From Propionivibrio soli (GTDB taxonomy: Bacteria > Pseudomonadota > Gammaproteobacteria > Burkholderiales > Rhodocyclaceae), in assembly GCF_025770765.1 (NCBI RefSeq), contig NZ_JANZKY010000015.1:109780-173779 (forward strand): 64,000 nucleotides of DNA, written 5' to 3'. Shown here piece by piece: positions 46,856-56,023 of this stretch. A program made the position numbers and the translations under genes. The notes under the pieces were generated by a model. The model was not told the DNA's origin and did not search any database. It saw nothing but the letters and a program-made list of their open reading frames with translations. Each line of letters starts with the position of its first letter. The first letter of the stretch is position 1.

Positions 46856-47572
46856 ATGAACTTCGATGACTCGCTTTGCCATGCTCCCGAGGCGGAGCAG
46901 GATACGCCGTTGACCTCCGCGAGCATTCACGCGGATTTCGTCGACTGGCGAAAAGGCCGTCGACGCTATGCCGTTTGGGGTATCGACGTGGATTGCGCTC
47001 CACTGCGGGCGATGACTTCACGTTTGCGTCATGTGCTCGGTGATTGCCTGCTTCCAGGATACGAACGGCAACCGCACATCACGTTGCGTGCCTGTGGTTT
47101 TCCCACACCCGCTCCGGTGTTCGACGACGACTATTCCCCTGCGCATTTCGCATGCCACATCGAGGCATTGGTGCAGGCTCAAATCCCTCCGTTCAGGGTG
47201 ACGGTGGGTAGGCCAGCAACCTTTCCCTCGGCCGCCTACTTGTCTGTTCAAGACGAGGAAGGCGGCATCGCACAGATCAGGGATGCCTTGATCGGACTGG
47301 AACCGGCGGAACCGGATTTTGAGTTCGTTCCACACATCACGTTCGGACTTTACCGGCGACGCATTCCAGTCGCCCAGGTCATGCAGCGCCTAGCGGCGTG
47401 TCCCGATGTTTTTGCGCGGCAACTGGACGTACGCCAGATTTCGCTAATGACTTACGAGGCCTCCGTCATTACGGGGCCGCTACGTTCCATTTGTGAGTTC
47501 AATCTCGCTGAAGGCCGGGTGCGGTTACGTCGAGAGCTTCGGCCGTTTTTGACAACGATACCTTGTTCGTAG
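46856..47572 (+). CDS. 2'-5' RNA ligase-like 2H phosphoesterase
   Basis: The 238-residue protein has the two H-x-T/S motifs of the 2H superfamily: PHITLR (His about 74) and PHITFGLY in the second half. Family members hydrolyse cyclic phosphodiesters (2',3' or 1,2) or act on RNA ends. The N-terminal leader of about 30 residues before the fold is unusually hydrophilic. The cobalamin riboswitch promoter overlaps its 3' end. Confidence 0.85.
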   Translation: MNFDDSLCHAPEAEQDTPLTSASIHADFVDWRKGRRRYAVWGIDVDCAPLRAMTSRLRHVLGDCLLPGYERQPHITLRACGFPTPAPVFDDDYSPAHFACHIEALVQAQIPPFRVTVGRPATFPSAAYLSVQDEEGGIAQIRDALIGLEPAEPDFEFVPHITFGLYRRRIPVAQVMQRLAACPDVFARQLDVRQISLMTYEASVITGPLRSICEFNLAEGRVRLRRELRPFLTTIPCS

Positions 47573-47577
47573 ATCAT
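47549..47577 (+). promoter_or_regulatory. Predicted sigma-70 promoter of bluB
   Basis: A perfect TTGACA at 47549-47554 and GATCAT at 47572-47577 are 17 bases apart. The expected start near 47584 coincides with the first paired bases of the cobalamin riboswitch, and the -10 box overlaps the stop of the 2H gene. Confidence 0.6.
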
Positions 47578-47584
47578 TCCGCGC

Positions 47585-47745
47585 CTCAGGTGCCTCGTGC
47601 AAGAAACGCTCGAGGAGAATCGGAAAGACGGTGCAAGACCGTCACGTACCCAACGCTGTAAGGACGATGCTTCGGCAACACGCCACTGGTATGTACCGGG
47701 AAGGCGCCGACGGCAGATGAATCCGAGTCAGAAGACCGGCCTGAG
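47585..47745 (+). ncRNA. Cobalamin (B12) riboswitch
   Basis: CTCAGG at 47585-47590 pairs with CCTGAG at 47740-47745 as helix P1. Between them lie the landmarks of the family: GGTGC after P1, a GAATCGGAAAGACGGTGCAAG block with CCGTCA and CTGTAA, a GCCACTGG element, GGGAAGGCGCC and a CCGAGTCAGAAGACCGGCC end. It binds adenosylcobalamin or a relative and controls bluB. Spurious reading frames run through it. Confidence 0.9.
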
Positions 47746-47752
47746 ATACCCC

Positions 47753-47786
47753 GCGCATGACCAGGCCCGGTCGTGCGCCCACTTTT
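47753..47786 (+). terminator. Terminator hairpin of the B12 riboswitch
   Basis: GCGCATGACC at 47753-47762 pairs with GGTCGTGCGC at 47769-47778 (one G-T wobble) around AGGCCC, followed by CC-A-C-TTTT. GACCGGCCT in the aptamer's 3' end can instead pair with AGGCCCGGTC, which would open this hairpin, so the two structures appear mutually exclusive. Confidence 0.72.
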
Positions 47787-47804
47787 CTAGCAAGGGGAAT
47801 TGCC

Positions 47805-48587
47805 ATGAAAACTGAACAAGCCAGCCACGACGGTCACGCCTTTACTGCCGAAGCACGTGCCGCAATCTATCAAGCCATCTTCTCCCGTCGCGATGTACGC
47901 GGTCAGTTTCTGCCCAAAGCCGTGCCCGACGATGTCCTTAGCCGCATCCTTACCGCCGCGCACCATGCGCCGTCGGTCGGGTTCATGCAGCCGTGGAACT
48001 TCCTGATCGTGCAGTCCGAACCGACGAAGCGGCGAGTGCACGCGGCGTTTGAGAAAGCGCACGCCGAAGCCGCCGACATGTTCGCAGGAGACAAGCGGGC
48101 CACCTACCGGAAGCTCAAGTTGGAGGGGATTCTCGAGGCGCCCGTTGGGATTTGCATCACTTGTGATCGCGAGCGAACGGGCCCAGTCGTCGTCGGCCGC
48201 ACACACATGAAAACGATGGACCTCTACAGCAGTGTCTGCGCGGTTCAGAACCTCTGGCTGGCGGCGCGCGCCGAAGGGCTAGGTGTCGGGTGGGTCAGCA
48301 TCTTCAATCAGGTTGATTTGCAGACGGCTTTGGGTATTCCGAAGGAAATCGTGCCAATTGCCTATCTGTGCGTCGGTTACGTCAGCCATTTCTACGCCAA
48401 ACCCGAACTTGAGACTGCGGGTTGGCTGCCGCGGATGCCCATTCAGGACCTTGTCTACTTCGAGGCGTGGGGTCAGAGCGACGCGAAGCGACCTTTAGTG
48501 CAGGCTCTGATGCGAGAGCAAGCCATCTTGCAAGCCGACGCGAACGGTTCCCTATACCAGAAATCCACCGAATCACCGGGCGACTGA
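47805..48587 (+). CDS. bluB: 5,6-dimethylbenzimidazole synthase BluB
   Basis: The 260-residue flavin-destructase has the RRDVRGQFLP signature (residues 28-37), the HAPSVGFMQPWNF FMN-contact stretch and the nitroreductase-like core. BluB converts FMNH2 and O2 to dimethylbenzimidazole, the lower ligand of cobalamin, so regulation by a B12 riboswitch fits well. The ATG at 47805 has AAGGGG upstream. A 662-bp inverted copy of its 3' two-thirds lies at 63010. Confidence 0.95.
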   Translation: MKTEQASHDGHAFTAEARAAIYQAIFSRRDVRGQFLPKAVPDDVLSRILTAAHHAPSVGFMQPWNFLIVQSEPTKRRVHAAFEKAHAEAADMFAGDKRATYRKLKLEGILEAPVGICITCDRERTGPVVVGRTHMKTMDLYSSVCAVQNLWLAARAEGLGVGWVSIFNQVDLQTALGIPKEIVPIAYLCVGYVSHFYAKPELETAGWLPRMPIQDLVYFEAWGQSDAKRPLVQALMREQAILQADANGSLYQKSTESPGD

Positions 48588-48626
48588 TTGCAGCGGCGTA
48601 AGCACGGGAGAACCCGCCAGGCCAAG
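47965..48626 (+). repeat. Inverted duplicate, copy A (within bluB)
   Basis: This 662-bp block is repeated in reverse orientation at 63010-63671, without any length change. It runs from codon 54-55 of bluB to 39 bases past its stop. About seven single-base differences were found by eye, all but one synonymous. Confidence 0.9.
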
Positions 48627-48700
48627 TCAAGTGGATACCGACTGAGCATTGAGCACGCTGAGTCCGCGCTTTTCCTTGGACTGGACAGGCGGTGTCAGAT

Positions 48701-49966
48701 CTACCCGTAACGTCGTGCCGCCTCGATCGCGAGTCCTGCGCCAATGCTCCCAAACAGGTCACCCTCGACGGGGCGCGCTTGCGGGAGCAGGGCGGCGATC
48801 CGGCGGCGCAGGAGTGGCACGCCACTGGCGCCGCCGGTGAAGAAGATCGTATCGATGCGTTCAGGCGCCAAGCCGGCGTCGCGCAAGAGCACTGCGAGCT
48901 TCGCTTCTATTTTGCTGACCAAGCCGGTCGTTGCCGCGTCAAATTCGTCGCGGGTCAACTGCAGACGCAGGCCGGTCTCGATGCGATCGAGCACCAAGGT
49001 CGTGCTCACCTGATCCGACAGGATGATTTTTGCCTGCTCCACCTCGTTGGCCAGCCAGTGGCCAGCGCGCTTCTCGATCAGCGTGAGCAGGCGGGCCATT
49101 TTTTCCGGTTCCTGTGCGTCAAATGAAAAACGCGTCTGTTCGGTCAATACCCGGTACGTGTAGGCCGCGTTGATGCTGTGCCACGTCGCGAGGTCGTAAA
49201 AGACGCGGGAGGGCATTTCGCGCTGGCTTTTCAGCCGGCTGCGGAAGCCGAAGAGCGGCATGACGCTGGACAGGCTGAACAAGCGATCGAAGTCGGTACC
49301 GCCGATATGCACGCCACCGTTGGCCAGCAAATCCTCGCGACGGTCTGGCCGCGTCGCGCGTTGCGGCGAGAGGCGGACGAGCGAGAAGTCCGAGGTGCCG
49401 CCGCCGATATCGACAACGAGGACCAATTCCTCGCGATGTATCTCCGTCTCGTAATGGAAGGCCGCGGCAATCGGTTCGTACTGGAAGCTCACCTCTTTGA
49501 AGCCGACGGCTCGCGCGATCTCAGCTAGCGTCGTTTCCGCCATCCGGTCGGCCGCTGGGTCGTCGTCGACGAAATACACGGGCCGTCCGAGCACTACGTG
49601 CTCGAATGAACTCTTTCCTTGAAAGTCGGCCCGCCGCTTGAGCTCGCCGATGAACTGCTTGAGTAGATCTCGAAACAGCAGAGAACGGCCGTGGACTTCG
49701 GTTCTTCCGTCGAGGAGGCGGCTGCCAAGCAGGCTCTTCATCGAACGCATCAAGCGGCCTTCGTAACCGGCCAGATACTCTTGCAATGCGGCGCGGCCAA
49801 AGCAAGTGCGGCCATCGTCAGCATTGAAAAACACGACCGACGGCAGCGTCACCTTGCCATCTTCCAACGGCAACAATGTGTCCTGCCCCGGCCGAACGCA
49901 GCCGACCGTCGAATTGGATGTGCCGAAATCGAGGCCGCAGGCGCGGGTGGAGGTGGCGTGGGACAT
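48701..49966 (-). CDS. yegD: Hsp70-family chaperone-like protein, YegD type
   Basis: The 421-residue protein has the actin-like ATPase pair of the Hsp70 superfamily: the phosphate-1 motif GLDFGTSNSTVG, phosphate-2 VVDIGGGTSDFS and the adenosine motif FFTGGASGVPLLRRRIAALL. The length and the absence of a substrate-binding domain fit YegD-like proteins, whose role is little known. It is transcribed toward bluB and its 3' end is 113 bp from it. Confidence 0.9.
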   Translation of the reverse strand: MSHATSTRACGLDFGTSNSTVGCVRPGQDTLLPLEDGKVTLPSVVFFNADDGRTCFGRAALQEYLAGYEGRLMRSMKSLLGSRLLDGRTEVHGRSLLFRDLLKQFIGELKRRADFQGKSSFEHVVLGRPVYFVDDDPAADRMAETTLAEIARAVGFKEVSFQYEPIAAAFHYETEIHREELVLVVDIGGGTSDFSLVRLSPQRATRPDRREDLLANGGVHIGGTDFDRLFSLSSVMPLFGFRSRLKSQREMPSRVFYDLATWHSINAAYTYRVLTEQTRFSFDAQEPEKMARLLTLIEKRAGHWLANEVEQAKIILSDQVSTTLVLDRIETGLRLQLTRDEFDAATTGLVSKIEAKLAVLLRDAGLAPERIDTIFFTGGASGVPLLRRRIAALLPQARPVEGDLFGSIGAGLAIEAARRYG

Positions 49967-50314
49967 GGAGAAAGCAGGTGAGATGCGCAGCGGGGCGGCG
50001 ATGCTACGCGACCCCGCGGCGCTTGTCCAGGCAGGAGGATGTCCGGATTTCTCTGTACATCGGTCCGGCCCCTCTGATCATCGGCAGGTCGCTTTGACCG
50101 AATCTCGGCCTCCTGACGACGCATGCCGTAGTACAAGCGCAGTGCGATTCAGATTGATACAAACCATCTGATACCGCGGCATTTCTTCGTCTGTAGGCAA
50201 TGCTGGCTGACAACGGTGGGAATGCTAGAGTCAGCCAGAACAGCGGTTCCCTCAACTGGCCATTGCCGCTTCCATCGAATCGTTAAGGGGAGAATTACCG
50301 CTGGAACCTCGGCC
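49967..50314. other. 348-bp intergenic stretch
   Basis: It lies between the yegD promoter side and the end of the LysR gene. No gene or regulatory element was recognised. Confidence 0.5.
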
Positions 50315-51226
50315 TTATATCCGCTCGATTGAGCCGGGAACCAGGTGGTTGTCCACCTCACTTTTCAGGCAATCGATGAACTCCTGCGCCAGAGGGGGAA
50401 CGTCGCCCGCTTTGGGCAAGATGACGCCGAAATTGAACCAGCGGGCGGGAAGCAGCGGACGCATCACGAACTGAGTGTGATCGAAGCTATCGGCGCTCAA
50501 GCGGTCGATGATCGTAATCCCGGCGCCCGCGATGACCAGCTGGCAGGCGATTTGCGACGACGAGGTGATCACGCTGTAGACCGGCTTGAGACCGCAGCTA
50601 TCGAAGATGTCGTCGATTTGTTGACGCAGCAGCAGACCAGGCAGCTGACCGATTAGTCGCTCGCTGACGATATCCTCAACGGCGATTTCCTCCTTCCCCG
50701 CGAGGTGGTGATCCTTACACAGTAGAACCTCGAGCCGCACCTTGACTAGCGAGTTACCGCGTACCGCAGGATGGGTCACCGGCGTACCGCCGAACCCAAT
50801 GTCGTATTCCTTACCGACCAGCCATTGCTCAAGATCGCGGCGCGTTCTTAAGTCGACCGAGACATGAACGTCGGGGAATCGCCGTGTGAACAGGGCGACC
50901 GCCGGGCAGACTAGGCTCAAGGCCACGCGCGGCATGGTGACGATGCGTAGACGGCGGACCTTGCTGCTGCGGATTTCATTGGCAATTCGCGGGATCTCGT
51001 CGAGATTGGCCAGAATGCGGCCCGCCTCATGCAGGAAAGCCTGCCCCTCGTCGGTCAGGATCATGCGCCGCCCAGAGCGTAGAAACAACGTCAGCTTCAG
51101 TTCGCTCTCTAGCAGGGCGATCAGGCGGCTGACCGCCGGTTGGCTCAGGTGCAGGGCACGTGCCGCGCCGTTGACTGAACCTTCGGTGACCACCAGGCGG
51201 AAGGCTCTCAATGCCTTGATGTTCAT
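50315..51226 (-). CDS. LysR-family regulator of divergent hydrolase/dcuC
   Basis: The 303-residue LysR protein has the N-terminal helix-turn-helix (VNGAARALHLSQPAVSRLIA) and effector domain. It is divergent from the hydrolase-dcuC gene pair, and a TTGATAAATAATCAA palindrome sits in the shared 110-bp gap, so it probably controls that pair in response to a metabolite. Confidence 0.92.
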   Translation of the reverse strand: MNIKALRAFRLVVTEGSVNGAARALHLSQPAVSRLIALLESELKLTLFLRSGRRMILTDEGQAFLHEAGRILANLDEIPRIANEIRSSKVRRLRIVTMPRVALSLVCPAVALFTRRFPDVHVSVDLRTRRDLEQWLVGKEYDIGFGGTPVTHPAVRGNSLVKVRLEVLLCKDHHLAGKEEIAVEDIVSERLIGQLPGLLLRQQIDDIFDSCGLKPVYSVITSSSQIACQLVIAGAGITIIDRLSADSFDHTQFVMRPLLPARWFNFGVILPKAGDVPPLAQEFIDCLKSEVDNHLVPGSIERI

Positions 51227-51260
51227 TGTTACCTCTCAATGCATCAGAAAATTCTATCGA

Positions 51261-51275
51261 TTGATAAATAATCAA
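51261..51275. promoter_or_regulatory. LysR-type operator
   Basis: TTGATAAATAATCAA is a palindrome that contains the T-N11-A core expected for LysR-family boxes, in the divergent gap between the regulator (start 51226) and the hydrolase (start 51337). Confidence 0.6.
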
Positions 51276-51336
51276 CATTATATGCATCGATTATCGGGTG
51301 ATAGAGTGGATTTCAGTCTTGGTCGCGAGGTTGTGT

Positions 51337-52167
51337 ATGGCATTGGATACGGATGCGAGCGGGGGAGTACCGGTTTGCCCGCCGCTGCAAATCGCCGAGT
51401 TGACGCATCGAAAGCTGGCTTTCCGCTCCCAAGGGGAGGGCAAGGCGATTGTTTTTCTGCACGGACTGCTCGGTAGCTCGAAAAGTTGGGCCTTTCAGCT
51501 CGAACATTTCTCGCGCCGCTATCAGGCGATTGCGTGGGACGCGCCGGGATTCGGCGAGTCCGAGATGGTTCCCGAGTCGATTGACGCGTATGTCGAAGTT
51601 TTGCGCGAGTTCCTCGCCAAACTGGATGAGTCCATGGTCTTCCTGGTTGGGCATTCGATGGGCGGAACGGTCGCTTCGCGCTTCGCGGCGAAGTATCCGC
51701 AGACCGTGTCGCGCTTGGTATTGTCCTGTACCCACCCGGGCTACGCCTTGCCTGAATCGGTTCCGATGCCGCCAAAATTTCTGAACCGCATGCGCGAACT
51801 CGCGGAGATCGGGCCGCAGGCCTACGGTATCAAGCGCGCCACCGACCTTTTGCCAACACCTTGTTCAGCGGAGGTCTTCAACTATGCGGCACAGGTTGCC
51901 TCCGAGACGAAGCCGGAAGGATTGCGCCGTGCGACGCGCATGCTTCAGTTAGCCGATAACAGGCCGCTGCTACCGACGCTGAAGATGCCTGTGCTGATAC
52001 TGACCGGCGCCATCGATACTGTCGTGCAGCCGGCGCTCAATGCCGACTTGCTGAGGCTGACACCATTTACCCGCCACGTCGAGATGCCGGGAATCGCTCA
52101 CGCCCCGTATTTCCAGGAACCACTGTATTACAACGGACTAATTGAGACTTTCCTGTCAGAAAAATAG
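51337..52167 (+). CDS. Alpha/beta hydrolase
   Basis: The 276-residue hydrolase has HGLLGSSKSW (oxyanion region, His about 42), GHSMGG with nucleophile Ser about 107, and a GAIDTVV Asp region with a terminal GIAHAPYF His. It resembles carboxylic-ester or meta-cleavage product hydrolases. It is followed 21 bp later by the DcuC-type transporter gene, so it may process a compound that the transporter imports. ATG 51337 has GCGAGG upstream. Confidence 0.88.
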   Translation: MALDTDASGGVPVCPPLQIAELTHRKLAFRSQGEGKAIVFLHGLLGSSKSWAFQLEHFSRRYQAIAWDAPGFGESEMVPESIDAYVEVLREFLAKLDESMVFLVGHSMGGTVASRFAAKYPQTVSRLVLSCTHPGYALPESVPMPPKFLNRMRELAEIGPQAYGIKRATDLLPTPCSAEVFNYAAQVASETKPEGLRRATRMLQLADNRPLLPTLKMPVLILTGAIDTVVQPALNADLLRLTPFTRHVEMPGIAHAPYFQEPLYYNGLIETFLSEK

Positions 52168-52188
52168 ATCAACAGAGGAGGGGAAATC

Positions 52189-53574
52189 GTGTTGGGATTT
52201 TTGATTGGCATCGTCGTCACAGGTATCGCTGCGCGCCTGATCATCAAGAACTATCAACCGCAAACGGTGTTGCTGGTTGCCGGACTTTCGCTCCTGACGC
52301 TGACCGTCGTTCTTTTCCCCGACCAGTCGATCCTATACCAGAAGGCCAAATCGACCGGTTGGACAGGATTCGACATTTTTGCCTTCGTCAAGGAATCGCT
52401 GACGACGCAAATTGCAGGGATCGGGCTGATCATCATGTCCTCGGCGGCATTTGCCGACTACATGGATCACATCGGCGCGACGGGATCGATGGTCCGCCTC
52501 TGCATCAAGCCGCTTAGGCTGATCAAGGCCCCGTACGCGATTCTCGCCTTAGGCTATGTCCTCGGTCAGTGCTTGCACGTCGCGATTCCGAGCGCCGCTG
52601 GTCTCGCTATGCTGCTCTTAGTCACCTTCTTTCCCATGCTGATTTCACTGGGCGTCAGCCGACCTGCGGCGGCGGCGATGATCGGGCTGTCCTCCTTCAT
52701 GGACTTGGGGCCCGCCGTCGGCACGGCGAATCTGGCGGCCAAGACCTCGGGGATGCCAGCGGCCATCTATTTCGTCCATCACCAGATCCCGGTCGCCATG
52801 TGGGTCGTTGGTGTCGTCGCCATCCTGATCTTTTTCACCGCCCGCTACTTCGATCGCCAGACCGGACATGTCGCCGCCCATGTATATGCTGAACAGCCGG
52901 CGACGGTAGCGAGTACAGACGTGGCGTCTGAGGCACCTCAGTTCTACGCTTTGATTCCATTGCTCCCGATTGTGCTGATTCTGGTCTTCAGTCCGCTGCT
53001 CTACGGTCACGTCGCGATGGACGTCGTGACCGCGATGATCCTCGGTTCGCTAGTTGGCATGACTTGTGAGCTGGCGGTAAAGCGTGACGTCAAAGCCGTC
53101 TTCAAGAGTTTCCAGGTCTTCTTCAACAGCGTCGGCGCGACCTTCGCCAGCGTTGTTTCGCTGCTGGTCTGCGCCGACGTATTTGCCCAGGGACTGCAGG
53201 CAGTAGGGGCAGTGGGTTTCATGATCGACTCGGTGCGCGACGCGGGCTTTGGCGTCAATGTCATGGCCGCCATCATGACCCTGATGGTCGGCGTCACGGC
53301 GATGATTACCGGCTCAGGCGTGGCCGCGTTCTTCGCCTTCTCGGGACTTGCGCCAACGATCGCCACTAAGTTCGGCGTCAGCGCCGTAACCATGGTCCTG
53401 CCGATGCAACTGATGGCCGGCATGGGGCGAGCGATTTCGCCGGTCGCGGGGGTGATCATCGCGGTCAGTAAGGCAGGCCAATGCTCGCCTTTCGAAATCG
53501 TCAAGCGCACCATGATTCCTTCGTTGGGTGGAATAGCCACGATGTTGTTGCTCAACTACTTGCTTAACGGATAA
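52189..53574 (+). CDS. dcuC: DcuC-family C4-dicarboxylate transporter
   Basis: The 461-residue membrane protein has the DcuC topology (about twelve helices) with GLIIMSSAAFADYMDHIGA, IPSAAGLAMLLLVTFFP and the symmetric ITGSGVAAFFAFSGLAP segment. DcuC exchangers move succinate, fumarate or related acids. GTG start with GAGGGG upstream, 21 bp behind the hydrolase. A terminator hairpin follows. Confidence 0.88.
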   Translation: MLGFLIGIVVTGIAARLIIKNYQPQTVLLVAGLSLLTLTVVLFPDQSILYQKAKSTGWTGFDIFAFVKESLTTQIAGIGLIIMSSAAFADYMDHIGATGSMVRLCIKPLRLIKAPYAILALGYVLGQCLHVAIPSAAGLAMLLLVTFFPMLISLGVSRPAAAAMIGLSSFMDLGPAVGTANLAAKTSGMPAAIYFVHHQIPVAMWVVGVVAILIFFTARYFDRQTGHVAAHVYAEQPATVASTDVASEAPQFYALIPLLPIVLILVFSPLLYGHVAMDVVTAMILGSLVGMTCELAVKRDVKAVFKSFQVFFNSVGATFASVVSLLVCADVFAQGLQAVGAVGFMIDSVRDAGFGVNVMAAIMTLMVGVTAMITGSGVAAFFAFSGLAPTIATKFGVSAVTMVLPMQLMAGMGRAISPVAGVIIAVSKAGQCSPFEIVKRTMIPSLGGIATMLLLNYLLNG

Positions 53575-53588
53575 ACAAGCGCGCTACT

Positions 53589-53618
53589 CGCCACCTCAAG
53601 CCTCTTTCGTGGCGTTTT
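53589..53618 (+). terminator. Intrinsic terminator after dcuC
   Basis: CGCCAC at 53589-53594 pairs with GTGGCG at 53609-53614, then TTTT. It ends the hydrolase-dcuC operon. Confidence 0.65.
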
Positions 53619-54490
53619 CGAACGTTACGGGTACCCGAATGGAAACCGCTGCGCAGCGGTTCGTACGTTACATGCACATACACAGGGACGGACTAAACGC
53701 TTTTCGGTTTCCAACCGCCGTCACGGTCGAGAATGGTGCCCGGAGTAGGTGGACAAAAAAGAGTGAGCGCACCAGCGTGAAAAATCAAGGATCTGACAGG
53801 GGGGCAAAAAACTCACTTTTTTTGTCGCTTTGCGCGGACAAAACTAGGTTAGCGGGATGTTGCAGGACGCAAATAGGTTAGTTAGCAGACGTCTCCCGAG
53901 CAAATTCGCAAAAGGGTAAGCCACACGACAGTCGAACAATCTCGCAGTCACCTCAGCGCATGCGGCTTTCGTTCCGATAGGCCGCCTCCCTTGGCGTACT
54001 GAGCGTACCGAGCTGGGCGGGTACGCTCACTTCATATTGCATTGATCTCCTTCATGATCACCACCTTGAGATCACGTGCGGCCAGCAGCTTCTTCAGGGC
54101 GTTCTCCTGTTCGGCCGTTTCATCTCATCGCCAATAATCGGCCTGAAGCGCTCCTGCAAGTAGTATATCGGTTGTCTGCTTTGCTCAGGATCACGACGGT
54201 CTGCGTGCCTGTAACCCGTTTTATCGCATGATTTCCTTTCTTCCAGGAAAGCCCTCTTTGCTCGACATACTGTGTGGGTCTGCAGTGTGACAATTTGCTA
54301 CAGCTCGGCAACGTTGCTTGCCGAAGGCCAGCTTCCAACGCCAACGAACTCACACGTCCGACCCATAGAAACCCTTCGCTTCGTTGCCAAGCGAACGCCC
54401 GTTAACAAAGTACAACAGCCGGTCCCACCGGCGCCGGTCATCATGTTAGGCGGCATACAAACCCCAGCGCGGCACCTAGAGAAGCATGGA
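53619..54490. other. 872-bp degenerate stretch
   Basis: This long gap holds the IS3 fragment described at 54032 and otherwise only short or chance frames. A run of poly-G and poly-A/T-rich DNA near 53750-53830 looks unlike coding sequence. Confidence 0.5.
54032..54122 (-). mobile_element. Fragment of IS3-family transposase orfA
   Basis: The minus strand reads ENALKKLLAARDLKVVIMKE and NAI-stop, the conserved leucine-zipper tail of IS3-family OrfA proteins. No orfB catalytic core, full orfA or terminal inverted repeats were found nearby. It is a decayed insertion-sequence remnant. Confidence 0.7.
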
Positions 54491-55492
54491 TTACGTTTTG
54501 CAAACCGAAGAAACGATGTCGAGCGAGCGCAAACGAAATTCGGGATCGTAGATGTCGCAGACCAGCATCAATTCATCCGCTGCAGTGGTCCGCAACAGTT
54601 CGGCCAGGCCGCTACGCACGGTCTCAGGACTGCCAATTACCGCGGTCCCCAGGAAATCGCCAATGGTGGCGCGTTCCTGCGGACTCAACTGCGCCATGAA
54701 GCCCTCAATCGGCGGTGGTAAGCGGCGCCGGTCTCCTCTCAGAAGAGCAAGGACACGTTGGTAGGTACTGCTAGCAAGGTATTCAGCCTCTTCATCGCTC
54801 GGCGCCGCAATCAGTGGCACGCCGATCATGACATAAGGGTCCCCCAGGGACGTCGAGGGGCGGAAACGACGGCGATATAAATCGATGGCCTGATGCAGCA
54901 GGCGAGGCGCGAAATGTGAGGCAAACGCATAAGGCAAGCCGCGCTCTGCGGCCAATTGCGCAGAGAAAAGGCTCGAACCCAATAGCCAAATCGGCACCTC
55001 GGTTCCGGCACCGGGCATGGCGGTGATCGCTTGACCTTTTTGCGGCGCGGCAAGCAATTGCTGAAGATCAGCGACATCGCGTGGAAAATCGTTTTCGGTC
55101 TCCACTCGTTCCCGGCGGAGGGCTCGCATGGTGACCGGGTCGGTGCCAGGTGCTCGGCCTAAGCCCAAATCGATGCGACCTGGATATAGCTCGGCCAGCG
55201 TACCAAAGGCTTCTGCGACCACCAGAGGCGCGTGATTGGGCAACATGATTCCGCCTGAGCCGACGCGAATACGCTGCGTCCCTCCCGCGATGTACCCGAT
55301 AAGCACGGCGGTGGCTGAGCTCGCGATGCCCGGCATGTTGTGATGCTCGGCCAGCCAATAGCGGGTAAAACCAAGACGCTCAGTATGTTGTGCGGTCTTT
55401 AGGGCAATAGCGAGAGCGTCTGCCACGCTGTAATTCTCCCGTACGGACACGAGGTCCAGCATGGAGAGGCGAATATCGGACCGAGGTTTCAT
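54491..55492 (-). CDS. LLM-class flavin-dependent oxidoreductase (luciferase-like)
   Basis: The 333-residue monooxygenase-like protein has the family N-terminus ([19 protein letters not shown]), [19 protein letters not shown] and [15 protein letters not shown], characteristic of the MsnO8-type subgroup. Such TIM-barrel enzymes use reduced flavin and oxygen; the substrate is unknown. ATG 55492 is preferred over an upstream TTG at 55501. No strong ribosome site is visible. Confidence 0.9.
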   Translation of the reverse strand: MKPRSDIRLSMLDLVSVRENYSVADALAIALKTAQHTERLGFTRYWLAEHHNMPGIASSATAVLIGYIAGGTQRIRVGSGGIMLPNHAPLVVAEAFGTLAELYPGRIDLGLGRAPGTDPVTMRALRRERVETENDFPRDVADLQQLLAAPQKGQAITAMPGAGTEVPIWLLGSSLFSAQLAAERGLPYAFASHFAPRLLHQAIDLYRRRFRPSTSLGDPYVMIGVPLIAAPSDEEAEYLASSTYQRVLALLRGDRRRLPPPIEGFMAQLSPQERATIGDFLGTAVIGSPETVRSGLAELLRTTAADELMLVCDIYDPEFRLRSLDIVSSVCKT

Positions 55493-56023
55493 GTGTAGCA
55501 ATGGAACCGCTAAGGAGGGTGATCGACCTAAGATCAGACGGCACTTTCTTCAAGTGGTTCGGTCGCGGATACGTTGCCAATGCTTCAATAGAATGATCTT
55601 CTCGCTATTTGACCGAGCCAATACCTTTGCTCCCAAGCAAAGGTGAAAAAGCTATCACTGATAGCAAAGACCGTAGAGTCGAGATGCTGCCGCGGTTCGG
55701 AGACGGATTGGATCGAAACGGGCAGCATGAAGCGGGCATGTTTTACCGGCCAGCGTCTGATGTCGACAAATGCCGAGCTGCGTACGTCGCCTGAACGGCG
55801 GGTTTCAGAGAAAAGAGGACCACTGATTGACCGCAAGCCGGAAAAGGCGATCGGTCGCTTTTGGCCGGGGGCTGTCCTTCAGGATGCTTTTCGGAAAGCT
55901 GACGTTAGGCCAACGATAAGGCGCCAACGGCCGCTTATCGACGATGTCTTTGAACTGTGGCTTCGGCCAGAAGCGGGCTGTCAGCTGACTACCCGGATAG
56001 CGAACGTTCCTCGTCGCAAGCCT
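55493..56023. other. 531-bp gap with a plus-strand frame
   Basis: A plus-strand frame from 55643 crosses into the AraC gene on the other strand and has no recognisable product. It is probably a chance frame. Confidence 0.45.

Noticed and set aside
46463..46930. 155-codon minus-strand frame
   Set aside because: It starts inside the 2H phosphoesterase gene, ends inside the iron permease gene and shows no recognisable domain.
47597..47815. A 72-codon plus-strand frame upstream of bluB
   Set aside because: It runs through the cobalamin riboswitch aptamer and its terminator and has no ribosome site.
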